The notes beneath the pieces were generated by a model. The model ran no database searches and had not been told where the DNA came from. It was given only the letters and a program-made list of their open reading frames with translations. The position numbers were made by a program, and so were the translations under genes. Shown one piece after another: positions 19,541 to 30,045 of a stretch of DNA of 64,000 nt (its first letter is position 1; every line of letters starts with the position of its first letter). This stretch comes from Acidovorax sp. KKS102 (GTDB lineage Bacteria; Pseudomonadota; Gammaproteobacteria; Burkholderiales; Burkholderiaceae_C). The stretch spans positions 4,278,001 through 4,342,000 of the forward strand of contig NC_018708.1 of NCBI RefSeq assembly GCF_000302535.1, given 5' to 3'.

Positions 19541-20320
19541 ATGGCTTACGAAACCATCGAGGTGCGCGTTGAAGCGGACAAGGTCGGCATCATCACCCTC
19601 AACAGGCCCAAGCAACTCAATGCGCTGAACGACCAACTCATGAATGAACTGGGCGCTGCCCTCAAGGCCTTCGATGCGGACGAAAAGATCGGCTGCATGA
19701 TCGTCACCGGCAGCGAAAAGGCTTTTGCGGCGGGCGCGGACATTGGTGCCATGGCCAAGTACAGCTTTGCTGACACCTACAAGGGCGACTACATCACCCG
19801 CAACTGGGAGACCATCCGCTCCATTCGCAAACCCGTCATTGCAGCCGTCAGCGGCTTTGCACTGGGCGGCGGCTGCGAGCTGGCCATGATGTGCGACTTC
19901 ATCATCGCTGCGGACAATGCCAAGTTCGGCCAGCCCGAGATCAAGCTGGGCGTGATCCCTGGTGCCGGTGGCACACAGCGCCTGCCCCGCGCCGTGGGCA
20001 AGTCCAAGGCCATGGACATGGCACTGACAGGCCGCATGATGGACGCGACCGAAGCTGAGCGCGCTGGGCTGGTCAGCCGCGTAGTGGCTTACGACAAGCT
20101 CATGGACGAAGCGCGGGGCGCTGCCATCATCATTGCCGGCTTCTCGCAGATTGCCGTCATGGCGGCCAAGGAATCGGTCAACCGTGCCTTCGAGGGCACG
20201 CTTGCCGACGGCGTGATGTTCGAGCGCCGCCTGTTCCACGCGCTGTTTGCCACCCAGGACCAGAAGGAAGGCATGGACGCGTTCATGAACAAACGCACGG
20301 CAAACTTCACACACCAATAA
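19541..20320 (+). CDS. Enoyl-CoA hydratase
   Basis: Crotonase-fold enzyme, 259 residues, hydrating trans-2-enoyl-CoA in fatty-acid or aromatic catabolism. Motifs: oxyanion-hole [12 protein letters not shown] near 64-75, [17 protein letters not shown] near 104-120 with the first catalytic Glu, and [21 protein letters not shown] near 129-149 with the second Glu. A good ribosome site (CAGGAG) precedes the ATG. The closest remembered relatives are PaaF/EchA-type hydratases, but no other beta-oxidation or phenylacetate gene is adjacent. The 3' end carries the promoter of the tRNA gene. Confidence 0.94.
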   Translation: MAYETIEVRVEADKVGIITLNRPKQLNALNDQLMNELGAALKAFDADEKIGCMIVTGSEKAFAAGADIGAMAKYSFADTYKGDYITRNWETIRSIRKPVIAAVSGFALGGGCELAMMCDFIIAADNAKFGQPEIKLGVIPGAGGTQRLPRAVGKSKAMDMALTGRMMDATEAERAGLVSRVVAYDKLMDEARGAAIIIAGFSQIAVMAAKESVNRAFEGTLADGVMFERRLFHALFATQDQKEGMDAFMNKRTANFTHQ

Positions 20321-20335
20321 TTTTTGTTCTATAAT
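20306..20335 (+). promoter_or_regulatory. Sigma70-type promoter for tRNA-Met
   Basis: TTCACA (20306-20311), 18-nt spacer, perfect TATAAT (20330-20335). The predicted start is a few bases before the tRNA 5' end at 20346. The -35 lies inside the end of the enoyl-CoA hydratase gene. Confidence 0.75.
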
Positions 20336-20345
20336 CTTGGTCTGC

Positions 20346-20422
20346 GGTCGTATAGCTCAGTTGGTTAGAGCGCAGCATTCATAATGCTGATGTCGGTGGT
20401 TCAAGTCCACCTACGACCACCA
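20346..20422 (+). tRNA. tRNA-Met (CAT), elongator
   Basis: 77 nt including encoded CCA. Acceptor arm GGTCGTA pairs with TACGACC; D-loop TAGCTCAGTTGGTTAGAGC; anticodon stem CAGCA/TGCTG around loop TTCATAA (anticodon CAT); T arm GGTGG-TTCAAGT-CCACC. The paired first base (G1-C72) argues against initiator tRNA, which has a 1-72 mismatch. A lysidine-modified tRNA-Ile2 also carries CAT, but the body resembles elongator Met. It has its own promoter and terminator. Confidence 0.93.
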
Positions 20423-20430
20423 AATACAAA

Positions 20431-20464
20431 AACCCACAGTGAGGCAACCCACTGTGGGTTTTTT
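20431..20464 (+). terminator. Intrinsic terminator after tRNA-Met
   Basis: Perfect 11-bp stem AACCCACAGTG/CACTGTGGGTT with an 8-nt loop followed by a T run, 8 nt after the tRNA. Confidence 0.92.
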
Positions 20465-20590
20465 CTTTCAGGCAAGCCCAAGAACCCGCTCCAGTGACCA
20501 TTGATGCACGGGCCGCTTGACTTGTCCGAGGGATGTGCCACGCTGGCAACCCCCTTCTAAAATTGTGCCTTCAGCCCCTGGATGTAAACC

Positions 20591-21046
20591 ATGAACCGCT
20601 GCACCACACGCTCTTCCGGCCCAGCCCCCTCCCGCCGGGCACCTCGATTTTTCCAAGCTGCATTGCTGGCAGTGATGGCCAGCACAGCCCTCTGCGCCGT
20701 GGCACCCGCCTCGGCCCAGACCCTGCCCGGCCTGGGCCTCTCACGCCCGTTCCCTGAAGCCGCGCTGCGTGGCACGTTGAGCATCAACACCGCGTCCGAA
20801 GCCACACTCAATGGCAAGACCATCCGCATGGCCCCGGGCATGCGGCTGTTCAGCCCCCAGAACACCCTGGTCATGGCGCACACCGTGATGGGCCAGACCT
20901 TCAAGGTCAACTATGTGCTGGAGAACAGCACCGGCATGCTGCACGCTGCCTGGATCCTGACCGAAAGCGAGGCTGCGCAGCCCCGCAAGGGCAGTGACGC
21001 CGTCATCACCAACATCACGACCAGCTCGGGCGCCGCGCTGAAGTAA
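20591..21046 (+). CDS. Exported protein of unknown function
   Basis: 151 residues. A long Arg-rich n-region followed by [21 protein letters not shown] is a signal peptide with likely cleavage after ASA. The mature part of about 108 residues has [20 protein letters not shown] and [19 protein letters not shown], with mostly beta-strand character. I do not recognise the family. It lies between the tRNA-Met terminator and miaB, with a stem-loop at 21099-21118 between it and miaB. Probably periplasmic. Confidence 0.75.
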   Translation: MNRCTTRSSGPAPSRRAPRFFQAALLAVMASTALCAVAPASAQTLPGLGLSRPFPEAALRGTLSINTASEATLNGKTIRMAPGMRLFSPQNTLVMAHTVMGQTFKVNYVLENSTGMLHAAWILTESEAAQPRKGSDAVITNITTSSGAALK

Positions 21047-21098
21047 CCCCTCCGCCGCGCTACTGCCAGGCCGCTGCGCCGCTGCCCCTTCACAGTCT

Positions 21099-21118
21099 CC
21101 GCGCCACGCAGGGCGCGG
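21099..21118 (+). other. Stem-loop between the exported protein gene and miaB
   Basis: CCGCGCC/GGCGCGG 7-bp GC stem with a 6-nt loop, followed by the T-rich but interrupted tract TGTTTGCTTGCCTTTTTG. It may be a weak terminator or a feature of the miaB leader. Confidence 0.4.
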
Positions 21119-21146
21119 TGTTTGCTTGCCTTTTTGCGAAATTGCC

Positions 21147-22493
21147 ATGGCCAAAAAAGTCTTCATCAAAACCTTCGGCTGCCAGATGAACGAGTACGAC
21201 TCGGACAAGATGGCCGACGTGCTCAACGCCGCGCAGGGCTATGAGCCCACCCAGAACGTGGACGAGGCCGACCTCATCCTCTTCAACACCTGCTCCGTGC
21301 GCGAGAAAGCGCAAGAGAAGGTCTTCAGCGACCTGGGTCGCATCAAGCACCTGAAGGCGCGCGGCGTGAAGATTGGCGTGGGAGGCTGCGTGGCCAGCCA
21401 GGAAGGCGCCGAGATCATCAAGCGCGCCCCGTATGTGGACGTGGTGTTTGGCCCGCAAACCCTGCACCGCCTGCCCGAGATGCTCAACCAGCGCGAGCAG
21501 CTCGATAAGCCACAGGTGGACATCAGCTTCCCCGAGATTGAAAAGTTCGACCACCTGCCGCCCGCGCGCGTCGAAGGTGCCTCGGCCTTTGTGTCAATCA
21601 TGGAAGGCTGCAGCAAATACTGCAGCTACTGCGTGGTGCCCTACACCCGTGGCGAAGAAGTGAGCCGCCCGTTTGACGATGTGCTGGTCGAAGTGGCGGG
21701 CCTGGCCGACCAGGGCGTGAAGGAAATCACCCTGCTGGGCCAGAACGTGAACGCCTACCTGGGCAAGATGGGTGGCACGGCCGAGATTGCCGACTTTGCG
21801 CTGCTGCTCGAATACGTGTCGGACATCCCCGGCATCGAACGCATTCGCTACACCACCAGTCACCCCAACGAATTCACGCCCCGGCTAATCGAGGCCTATG
21901 CCAAGCTGCCCAAGCTGGCCAGCCACCTGCACCTGCCCGTGCAGCACGGCAGCGACCGCATTTTGATGGCCATGAAGCGCGGCTACACCGCCATGGAATA
22001 CAAGAGCACGGTGCGCAAGCTGCGCGCCATCCGCCCCGATCTGGCCATGAGCAGCGACTTCATCGTGGGCTTCCCCGGCGAGACGGAAGACGACTTCAAC
22101 AAGATGATGAAGCTGATCGACGACATCCACTTTGACAACAGCTTCAGTTTCATCTTCAGCCCCCGCCCTGGCACGCCTGCTGCGGGTCTGCACGACGACA
22201 CGCCGCACGACGTGAAGCTGCGCCGCCTGCAGCACCTGCAGGGCGTGATCAACGCCAACATCAAGTCCATCAGTGAAAGCCGCGTGGGCACGGTGCAGCG
22301 CATTCTGGTGGAGGGCGCCTCCAAGCGCGATGCGGGCGAGCTGATGGGCCGCACCGAATGCAACCGGGTGGTCAACTTTGCCGGGCAGCCCCGCCTGGTG
22401 GGGCAGATGGTGGATGTGACCATCACCGAAGCCAAGGCTTACACCCTGCGGGGCGAGGTGCTGACGCACGAAACCGCCGCACTGGCCGGCTGA
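21147..22493 (+). CDS. miaB: tRNA-2-methylthio-N6-dimethylallyladenosine synthase
   Basis: Radical-SAM methylthiotransferase modifying A37 of tRNAs that read UNN codons. 448 residues: an N-terminal UPF0004 domain binding an Fe-S cluster ([34 protein letters not shown]), the radical-SAM core with [15 protein letters not shown] (CxxxCxxC), and a C-terminal TRAM domain. ATG 21147 is chosen because [13 protein letters not shown] is the usual MiaB N-terminus. Confidence 0.97.
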   Translation: MAKKVFIKTFGCQMNEYDSDKMADVLNAAQGYEPTQNVDEADLILFNTCSVREKAQEKVFSDLGRIKHLKARGVKIGVGGCVASQEGAEIIKRAPYVDVVFGPQTLHRLPEMLNQREQLDKPQVDISFPEIEKFDHLPPARVEGASAFVSIMEGCSKYCSYCVVPYTRGEEVSRPFDDVLVEVAGLADQGVKEITLLGQNVNAYLGKMGGTAEIADFALLLEYVSDIPGIERIRYTTSHPNEFTPRLIEAYAKLPKLASHLHLPVQHGSDRILMAMKRGYTAMEYKSTVRKLRAIRPDLAMSSDFIVGFPGETEDDFNKMMKLIDDIHFDNSFSFIFSPRPGTPAAGLHDDTPHDVKLRRLQHLQGVINANIKSISESRVGTVQRILVEGASKRDAGELMGRTECNRVVNFAGQPRLVGQMVDVTITEAKAYTLRGEVLTHETAALAG

Positions 22494-22539
22494 CGCGCGG
22501 GTACCGACACCCCGCACGCCCCGCGCCCTTTTGGCTGCA

Positions 22540-24003
22540 ATGCCCACCCCCAGCACACCGCCCACGGCACCGCCACCCGCCGAAGGCCTGTTGCATGGCC
22601 TCTCCTTCCAGCAACTGTTGCTGCTGGCGTTCGTGCTGATTGCCGGCTTGCTGGGGGTCAGCTCGCTGCGGGCTTTGCACACGCTGGAGCAGCTTATGGT
22701 GCTCAGCCGCCACGGCACAGCCGAGGCCACTGCGCTGACTGCAGCCGCACAGGGCCTGAACCAGCGCGGCCAGGCCCTGGAGCGCGCGGCGCGGCAGTCC
22801 CTGGTGCTGCGGGATGCGCCCCTGCGCCGCAGCTTCGACGACATGGCGGTCGAGGCCCTCACGGTGCTCGACCATTTGCAGGCCGCAGGCCTGCCCGCTG
22901 CGCAGACCGGGGCGTGGCGCACCCACCTCGATGCCGTCAAAGCCCTGCTGGACGCACCGCCGGACCGCGCACTGGACAACGAACGCCTGGTTGCCGAAGA
23001 GTTTGTGGCCCTGGAGACCTTGCACGGCACCATGGTGCAGACGGTGCAGGACCTCAACACCCAACGCAACAACGCGCTGCAGGACGAGGTGGAGCAAAGC
23101 CGCCGCAGCGTGACGCACCAGGTGGTGGGCGCGATTGTGCTGGCGCTGGTGCTGGCGTTGTCGCTGGGCATCTGGCTCGCGCGGCCGTTCAAGCGACTGG
23201 AGGGTGCGATCCGTCAGCTGGGCGAAAACCAGCTGGACGAGCCGGTGCTGATCTCCGGCCCGGACGACGTTCGCCGGCTGGGCCAGCAACTGGAGTGGCT
23301 GCGGCTGCGGCTGCTGGAGCTGGACGCCGACAAGGCGCGTTTCCTGCGCCATGTGTCCCACGAACTCAAGACGCCGCTGGCCGCGCTGCGCGAAGGCGTG
23401 GCATTGCTGCAGGATGGCGTGACAGGCGAACTCACTGCAGGCCAGCGCGAGGTCGCGCAAATCCTGCACCACAACACGCTGCAGCTGCAAGGTGAGATCG
23501 AGGCCCTGCTGCGCTTCAATGCCGCCGCTTTTGAGGCTCGCCAGCTGCAGCGCCGCGACACCGACCTGCTGGCGCTGCTGGAGGCCCAGGTCGAGGCCCA
23601 GCGGCTGCAGTGGCAGGCCAAGGGCCTGACCGTGCGGGTAGAGGGGCCGCCCGTGCGCATGCCCGTTGACGCCGACAAGATCACCTCCGCCGTCAGCAAT
23701 CTGCTGTCCAACGCCATCCGCTTTTCACCGCCCCAGGGCACGGTGCGGCTGGTGCTCTCGCAACCTCCCGGTCATGTGCGTCTGGACGTCTTTGACCAAG
23801 GCCCCGGCGTGGACCGGGTGGATCGTGACCGCGTGTTTGAACCCTTTTACCGGGGTGTTCGCCAACCAGACGATGCCGTGCGCGGCACTGGCATCGGTCT
23901 GTCCATCGTGCAGGAATATGTGCAGGCCCATGGCGGCAGCGTGCGCCTGGTGGACGAAGGCGCACACTCCTTCTTTCGCATCGAACTTCCCCATGCCGCC
24001 TAG
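22540..24003 (+). CDS. glrK: Sensor histidine kinase, GlrK/QseE-like
   Basis: 487 residues. First membrane helix near 24-45 (FQQLLLLAFVLIAGLLGVSSL), a periplasmic helical domain of about 150 residues, second helix VVGAIVLALVLALSLGIW near 195-212, then HAMP, HisKA with FLRHVSHELKTPLAALREG and an HATPase domain with NAIRFSP, DQGPGVD and GTGIGLSIV. A kinase, then a lipoprotein, then a sigma54 activator is the order of E. coli glrK-qseG-glrR (qseE-qseG-qseF). The TTG at 22531 is less likely than the ATG at 22540. Its end overlaps the lipoprotein gene by 11 nt. Confidence 0.88.
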   Translation: MPTPSTPPTAPPPAEGLLHGLSFQQLLLLAFVLIAGLLGVSSLRALHTLEQLMVLSRHGTAEATALTAAAQGLNQRGQALERAARQSLVLRDAPLRRSFDDMAVEALTVLDHLQAAGLPAAQTGAWRTHLDAVKALLDAPPDRALDNERLVAEEFVALETLHGTMVQTVQDLNTQRNNALQDEVEQSRRSVTHQVVGAIVLALVLALSLGIWLARPFKRLEGAIRQLGENQLDEPVLISGPDDVRRLGQQLEWLRLRLLELDADKARFLRHVSHELKTPLAALREGVALLQDGVTGELTAGQREVAQILHHNTLQLQGEIEALLRFNAAAFEARQLQRRDTDLLALLEAQVEAQRLQWQAKGLTVRVEGPPVRMPVDADKITSAVSNLLSNAIRFSPPQGTVRLVLSQPPGHVRLDVFDQGPGVDRVDRDRVFEPFYRGVRQPDDAVRGTGIGLSIVQEYVQAHGGSVRLVDEGAHSFFRIELPHAA

Positions 24004-24664
24004 CAGTCCTCCCCTTCCCTCCCACGCGCTGCGATGGCCGGTGCTTGCCCTGGGCACCGTGCTGGCAGGCTGCGCCACCACCGCGCACCCACCTGCCCCC
24101 TCCAAGCCACCTCCGGTGGCCATGATCATTGCCGTGCCTGTAGCTCCGGCGATCGAAGTCGGCGCCACCGAAGCACGCGGTACGGAGACCGATAGCAACG
24201 CCCCCATTGCCCTGCTACTGGCCCAGACAGACCGTGTGCTCAAGCTGCCCCCGGCCGAACTCGCCAGGGAAATTGCCCGACTGAGCGAAGCGGAGGACGC
24301 CACGGCCGACACGCCGTTGCTATTGGCCACGGCCCTGGCACAAACGCGCCAGGCCGTGGACACCGCCCGTGCGCTGGGCCTGGTGCAGCGCGTGCTGGGC
24401 AACACCGGCGCCGCAGCGCAACCCTTGCACCCGCTGGCCCGGCTGCTGGAGGCACGGCTGCTGCAACAACGCCGGCTGGAGGATCAGCTCGACCGCCAGG
24501 CCCAGCAGCTGCGCGACAGCCAACGCCGCAATGACCAGCTCAGCGAACGCCTGGAGGCCGTGCGCGCCATCGAGCGCAGCCTGAGCACGCGCCCAGCACC
24601 GCCACCCTCCGCCCCCGCCGCGCCTGCAGCGAGTAATGGCGCGGCGCCACGGCCCGCCCACTGA
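23993..24664 (+). CDS. QseG-like lipoprotein with coiled coil
   Basis: 223 residues. Signal peptide with lipobox TVLAGC near 19-24, a Pro/Ala-rich linker, a helical region and a C-terminal coiled coil (LLQQRRLEDQLDRQAQQLRD, then QRRNDQLSERLEAVR) ending in a Pro/Ala tail. It starts 11 nt before the kinase stop and ends 14 nt before the regulator gene, the position of E. coli QseG (YfhG), a lipoprotein that tunes the GlrK sensor. Sequence resemblance is limited to architecture, so the name rests on context. Confidence 0.75.
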   Translation: MPPSSPPLPSHALRWPVLALGTVLAGCATTAHPPAPSKPPPVAMIIAVPVAPAIEVGATEARGTETDSNAPIALLLAQTDRVLKLPPAELAREIARLSEAEDATADTPLLLATALAQTRQAVDTARALGLVQRVLGNTGAAAQPLHPLARLLEARLLQQRRLEDQLDRQAQQLRDSQRRNDQLSERLEAVRAIERSLSTRPAPPPSAPAAPAASNGAAPRPAH

Positions 24665-24678
24665 CCGACCTACCCGCC

Positions 24679-26091
<1,413 letters not shown>

Positions 26092-26132
26092 GTCATTGAT
26101 TTACTGGGTGTTTTGATCCAAGCACCCACCCC

Positions 26133-26152
26133 TTGTCGCCATCCGGCGACAA
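26133..26152. promoter_or_regulatory. Candidate GlrR binding site
   Basis: TTGTCGCC-ATCC-GGCGACAA is a perfect palindrome with 8-nt arms and contains TGTC-N10-GACA (26134-26151), the binding pattern I recall for E. coli GlrR. It sits 42 nt after glrR and about 95 nt upstream of the sigma54 motif, a normal enhancer distance. The hairpin is followed by A, not T, so it is not a forward terminator. Confidence 0.6.
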
Positions 26153-26246
26153 AAAGCGGGGGCCGAGTGGCGCTTACAGGCCATTGCACAACTGCTTACA
26201 CGCAGAGCCCTCTCCAAACCATTGATTTCAAAGCGTTTTTTGCAGC

Positions 26247-26261
26247 TGGCACAGGGTTTGC
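26247..26261 (+). promoter_or_regulatory. Sigma54 (-24/-12) promoter motif before opgG
   Basis: TGGCAC-N5-TTGC, an exact match to the sigma54 consensus core. The predicted transcription start is near 26273, after ATG 26265 and directly before ATG 26274, so either opgG initiates downstream of 26265 or the motif is fortuitous. Confidence 0.55.
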
Positions 26262-26264
26262 CCT

Positions 26265-27845
26265 ATGCCTGCCATGCACGCAGTTTTTCCCTCCTTTTTT
26301 CGCCAGATCGGCAGGCGCGCAGGGCCCGCAATGGCCCTGGCCACCGCCCTGCTGGCCGGCGGCGCGCACGCACAGGGCTTTGACTTCGAGAGCGTGACCC
26401 GCCTCGCCCGCGAACGCGCCAGCCAACCCTACCGGCCCGTGAGCGACAAGCTCCCGGCCGACCTCGCACAGCTCAACTACGACCAGGTGCGCGACATCCG
26501 CTGGCGCCCCGATCGCGCCCTGTGGCGAGCCGACAAGCTGCCCTACGAGGCCATGTTCTTCCATCTGGGGCTGTACCAGAAAGAGCCGGTGCTGATCAAC
26601 GAGGTGACGCCCCAGGGCGTGCGCCACATCCCCTACAGCCGCGCGGACTTTGACTACGGCAAGAACCAGCTGCGGCCCGAGGCCTGGGGCGACCTGGGCT
26701 TTGCAGGCTTTCGACTGCACAACCACCTGAACTCCAGCGCCTACAAGGACGAGCTGGTGGTCTTCCAGGGGGCGAGCTACTTCCGCGCGCTGGGCCAAGG
26801 CCAGCAGTACGGCCTGTCGGCACGCGGGCTGGCCATCGACACCGTGGGCGGCCGGGGCGAGGAATTTCCCCGCTTCACCGAGTTCTGGCTGGTGCGGCCC
26901 GACCCGCTGTCCACCCAGGTCACGGTGTACGCACTGCTCGACTCGCCACGCGCAACGGGCGCCTACCGCTTTGACATCCAGCCCGGCGCGCAGACCACCA
27001 CCACGGTGCGCAGCCGCATTTTTTTGCGCGCCGCCTCGGGCACCCCACCCATCGCCACGCTGGGCGTTGCGCCGCTGACCAGCATGTTCTTCTTCGGCGA
27101 GAACCAGCCACGCAAGGAAGACTTCCGCCCCGAAGTGCATGACTCCGACGGACTCATGGTGGCCACGGGCGAAGGCGAGTGGCTGTGGCGCCCGCTGCAG
27201 AACCCCCGGCAAACACTGGTCACCTCGTTCGCCACCAAAAACCCCAAGGGCTTTGGCCTGATGCAGCGCGACCGCCAGTGGGCGAGCTACGAGGACGTGG
27301 AAGCCCGCTACGAGCGCCGCCCCAGCGCCTGGGTCCGTCCCCTGCACGACTGGGGCGCGGGCCGTGTGGAGCTGGTGCAGCTGAATACGCCCGACGAGAC
27401 GCACGACAACATCGTGGCGTACTGGGTGCCCGCCCAGATGCCAGCCCCCGGCCAGCCGCTGGAATTTGCCTATGAGCTCAGCTGGCAGGGCGATGAACAG
27501 CAGCGCCCGCCCAGCGCCTGGGCCACCCAGTCGCGCCGTGGCATGGGCTACACCAAGCTGTCGGCCCAGGCTCTGCGCCAGCAGGTGCAGTACGTGGTCG
27601 ATTTCGAGGGCCCGGCTCTCAAGGCCCTGCCTGCGGAGGCCTCCCTCAAGGCCATTGTGACCAGCGATGCCAACGCCAAGGTGCTGGAAAACATTGCCTA
27701 CCGCAACCCCGCCACCGGCGGGTGGCGCATGACCGTTCGCATCCAGCGCCTGCAGGCCGACCGGCCCATCGAGCTGCGCGCTTTTCTCCAACACGACAAC
27801 CACGCTGTGAGTGAAACATGGACGCACATCAGTCTTCCCGAGTAA
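26265..27845 (+). CDS. opgG: Glucan biosynthesis protein G (osmoregulated periplasmic glucans)
   Basis: Periplasmic protein of OPG/MDO synthesis, 526 residues from ATG 26265. Signal peptide RRAGPAMALATALLAGGAHA with cleavage before QGFDF. OpgG motifs include LNYDQVRDIRWRPDRALWR, FRLHNHLNSSAYKDELVVFQ, GLAIDTVGGRGEEFPRF and GWRMTVRIQRL near the end. ATG 26274 or ATG 26331 could be the real start if the sigma54 promoter at 26247 is used. It overlaps opgH by 28 nt. Preceded by the glrK-glrR system. Confidence 0.95.
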   Translation: MPAMHAVFPSFFRQIGRRAGPAMALATALLAGGAHAQGFDFESVTRLARERASQPYRPVSDKLPADLAQLNYDQVRDIRWRPDRALWRADKLPYEAMFFHLGLYQKEPVLINEVTPQGVRHIPYSRADFDYGKNQLRPEAWGDLGFAGFRLHNHLNSSAYKDELVVFQGASYFRALGQGQQYGLSARGLAIDTVGGRGEEFPRFTEFWLVRPDPLSTQVTVYALLDSPRATGAYRFDIQPGAQTTTTVRSRIFLRAASGTPPIATLGVAPLTSMFFFGENQPRKEDFRPEVHDSDGLMVATGEGEWLWRPLQNPRQTLVTSFATKNPKGFGLMQRDRQWASYEDVEARYERRPSAWVRPLHDWGAGRVELVQLNTPDETHDNIVAYWVPAQMPAPGQPLEFAYELSWQGDEQQRPPSAWATQSRRGMGYTKLSAQALRQQVQYVVDFEGPALKALPAEASLKAIVTSDANAKVLENIAYRNPATGGWRMTVRIQRLQADRPIELRAFLQHDNHAVSETWTHISLPE

Positions 27846-29905
27846 GCCCTCATGACCCCCACGGCACCCACGCATCCACCGGCCCTGCCGTGGTCGCGCG
27901 GCGCGGTGTGGCCTACCCCCGGCCAACCCCCAGCCGACGCAGCACCCTGCGCGAGGAGCGCCACCCCAATGCGGTGACGGCACCGCCCCTGCACCGCGGC
28001 TCCATGGTGCCCCTGCCCTGGCGCGGCTTCTGGAACAGCGTGGGCATTGCCGTGCTGCTGCGCCTCACGGGCCGTACATCCCCACAACCCGCACCGACCA
28101 CGGCGGCACAAGCCCCCGCTGAATCCACCGCCGCGTGGCAAGGCGCAGCGCAGCGCCGCCGCTGGACGTTTGCGCTGCTCACTGTGCTGACGACGGCCCT
28201 GGCCAGCACCCTGTTTGCCAGCGTGCAGCCCGACTACGAAAACGCGTGGCTGGGCTACGGCCAGATCGCGCTGTTTGCCCTCCTGTCCGCCTGGGTGGTG
28301 ACCGGCTTTTTGACCGGGCTGATGGGCTTTTGGGTGATGCTGCGCGGCGACCGGCATGCGCTGTCGGCAAGTAGCGTAGCTGGGCACACCCTGGCGCCCG
28401 ACGCCCGCACCGCCATCATCATGCCGATCTGCAACGAAGACGTGGCCACCGTGTTTGCCGGGCTGCGGGCCACCTGCGAGTCGGTGGCCGTCACCGGCCA
28501 TGGCACCACGTTCGACGTGTTTGTGCTCTCCGACAGCAACGACCCCGCCATTGCCCGCGCCGAGCGCGCTGCCTGGGAAGAGCTGCGCAACGCCCTGGCG
28601 CAGCACAGCCAGCAGCCCCAGGTGCAGGTGTACTACCGCCTGCGCACGCGCCGCACGCACCGCAAAGCAGGCAACGTGGCCGACTTCTGCCGCCGCTGGG
28701 GCAAGGACTACCGCTACATGGTGGTGCTGGACGCCGACAGCGTGATGAGCGGCGACTGCATCGTTTCCATGGCCAAGCTGATGGAAGCCCACCCCACGGC
28801 CGGCATCATCCAGACCGCCACGCAGGCCATCGGCCATGTCACGCTGCACGCCCGCGCGCAGCAGTTCGCGTCGCGCGTCACGGGCCGCCTGTTCACGCTG
28901 GGCATGCAGTACTGGCAGCTGGGCGAATCTCACTACTGGGGCCACAACGCCATCATCCGCGTGGCGCCCTTCATGCAGCACTGCGCGCTGGCGCCCATCC
29001 AGGGCACGGGTGGTCTGTCTGGCGGCATCATGTCGCACGACTTTGTGGAGGCCGCACTGATGCGCCGCGCGGGCTACCACGTGTGGCTGGTGGCCGACCT
29101 GATCGGCAGCTACGAGCAGCAGCCGCCCGACCTGCTGGCCGAACTGCAGCGCGACCGGCGCTGGTGTCAGGGCAACCTGCAGAACGCGCGCCTGATGGCC
29201 GAGCCCGGCATCCACCCCGTGCACCGCTCCATGTTCATCACCGGCGCCATGGCCTATCTGTCGGCGCCGCTGTGGCTGGCCTTCCTCACGCTGGGCACGG
29301 CCCTGTGGCTGTCGGGCGCCAAGCTGGTGGCGGACTGGCACATCCTGCCCGCCGAGCTGCTGGCGCTGTGGGCCTGGACCCTGTGCCTGCTGTTCCTGCC
29401 CCGCATCCTGGGCGTGACTGCGGTGTTCATGCGCCGCGAGCAAAAGCAGTACGGCGGCGCTTTCAGCCTGCTCAAGAGCGCCGTGCTGGAGAGCGTCATG
29501 GCCATCCTGCAGGCGCCCGTGCGCATGCTGGCGCATTCGCTGTTCGTGCTGATCGCATTGACCGGCCTGAAGCTGGAGTGGAAGTCGCCCCCGCGCGAAG
29601 CCCATGCCGTGCCCTGGCGCCACGCCGTGCGCCAGCTGGCCCCCATGAGCGCCGTGATCGCCATGCTGGCAGCGGGCGTGGCGCTGATCGACAGCAGCGC
29701 ATTGTTGTGGCTGATGCCCGTGGGCTTGCCGCTGGCACTGGCGATTCCGCTGGCGGTGTGGACCAGCCAGATCGCGCTGGGCCGGGCGCTGCGTGCCCAG
29801 CGACTGCTGCTGATTCCTGAGGAGTCGTGGTCGCCCCCGGTGCTGCGCCGCGCCTGGCTGCATGCGGGGCGCATGGGGCGGCCCATGGCCTTGCAAACCG
29901 CCTGA
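27818..29905 (+). CDS. opgH: Glucan biosynthesis glucosyltransferase H
   Basis: Inner-membrane GT2 glucosyltransferase that makes the beta-1,2 glucan backbone of osmoregulated periplasmic glucans from UDP-glucose. 695 residues. Membrane helices flank the catalytic domain (IIMPICNEDVATVFAG, VLSDSNDPAIA, VVLDADSVMSGDCIV, SHDFVEAALMRRAGY and the QxxRW-type motif RDRRWCQGNLQN). Several helices follow in the C-terminal third. It is shorter than E. coli OpgH (about 850). The start lies inside opgG, so translation is coupled. A bidirectional terminator follows. Confidence 0.95.
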   Translation: MDAHQSSRVSPHDPHGTHASTGPAVVARRGVAYPRPTPSRRSTLREERHPNAVTAPPLHRGSMVPLPWRGFWNSVGIAVLLRLTGRTSPQPAPTTAAQAPAESTAAWQGAAQRRRWTFALLTVLTTALASTLFASVQPDYENAWLGYGQIALFALLSAWVVTGFLTGLMGFWVMLRGDRHALSASSVAGHTLAPDARTAIIMPICNEDVATVFAGLRATCESVAVTGHGTTFDVFVLSDSNDPAIARAERAAWEELRNALAQHSQQPQVQVYYRLRTRRTHRKAGNVADFCRRWGKDYRYMVVLDADSVMSGDCIVSMAKLMEAHPTAGIIQTATQAIGHVTLHARAQQFASRVTGRLFTLGMQYWQLGESHYWGHNAIIRVAPFMQHCALAPIQGTGGLSGGIMSHDFVEAALMRRAGYHVWLVADLIGSYEQQPPDLLAELQRDRRWCQGNLQNARLMAEPGIHPVHRSMFITGAMAYLSAPLWLAFLTLGTALWLSGAKLVADWHILPAELLALWAWTLCLLFLPRILGVTAVFMRREQKQYGGAFSLLKSAVLESVMAILQAPVRMLAHSLFVLIALTGLKLEWKSPPREAHAVPWRHAVRQLAPMSAVIAMLAAGVALIDSSALLWLMPVGLPLALAIPLAVWTSQIALGRALRAQRLLLIPEESWSPPVLRRAWLHAGRMGRPMALQTA

Positions 29906-29945
29906 GGTGCCAGACCGAACCACCGCCCCCAGCCGGGCAGGCCAT

Positions 29946-29973
29946 AAAAAAGCCGACACATGTCGGCTTTTTT
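29946..29973. terminator. Bidirectional intrinsic terminator between opgH and ffh
   Basis: AAAAAA-GCCGACA-CA-TGTCGGC-TTTTTT: a perfect 7-bp GC stem flanked by A6 and T6, serving both convergent genes. Confidence 0.93.
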
Positions 29974-29984
29974 GTTCACTCATA

Positions 29985-30030
29985 TTTTCATAGCAGCTCA
30001 GGCATATGGTTGTAGCGCCTGGTGCCAAAA
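29985..30030 (+). repeat. Dispersed palindromic repeat, copy 4 (diverged)
   Basis: Core 29990-30026 shares ATAGC, GCAT, AGCGC and GCC blocks at the same spacing as the other copies, about 57% identical to the 50426 copy. It lies between the bidirectional terminator and the ffh stop codon. Confidence 0.6.
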
Positions 30031-30045
30031 AGGCTTGAAAACCTT

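Noticed and set aside
20346..20422. Initiator tRNA-fMet
   Set aside because: The first base pair G1-C72 is intact, whereas initiators have a 1-72 mismatch; elongator-like body.
26105..26127. GGGTG...CACCC hairpin after glrR as terminator
   Set aside because: Only 5 bp with a 12-nt loop and no T run.
28355..28385. Possible repeat relic in opgH (AGTAGCGTAGCTGGG)
   Set aside because: Too short and lacking the GCGCAT and AGCGCT blocks at correct spacing.
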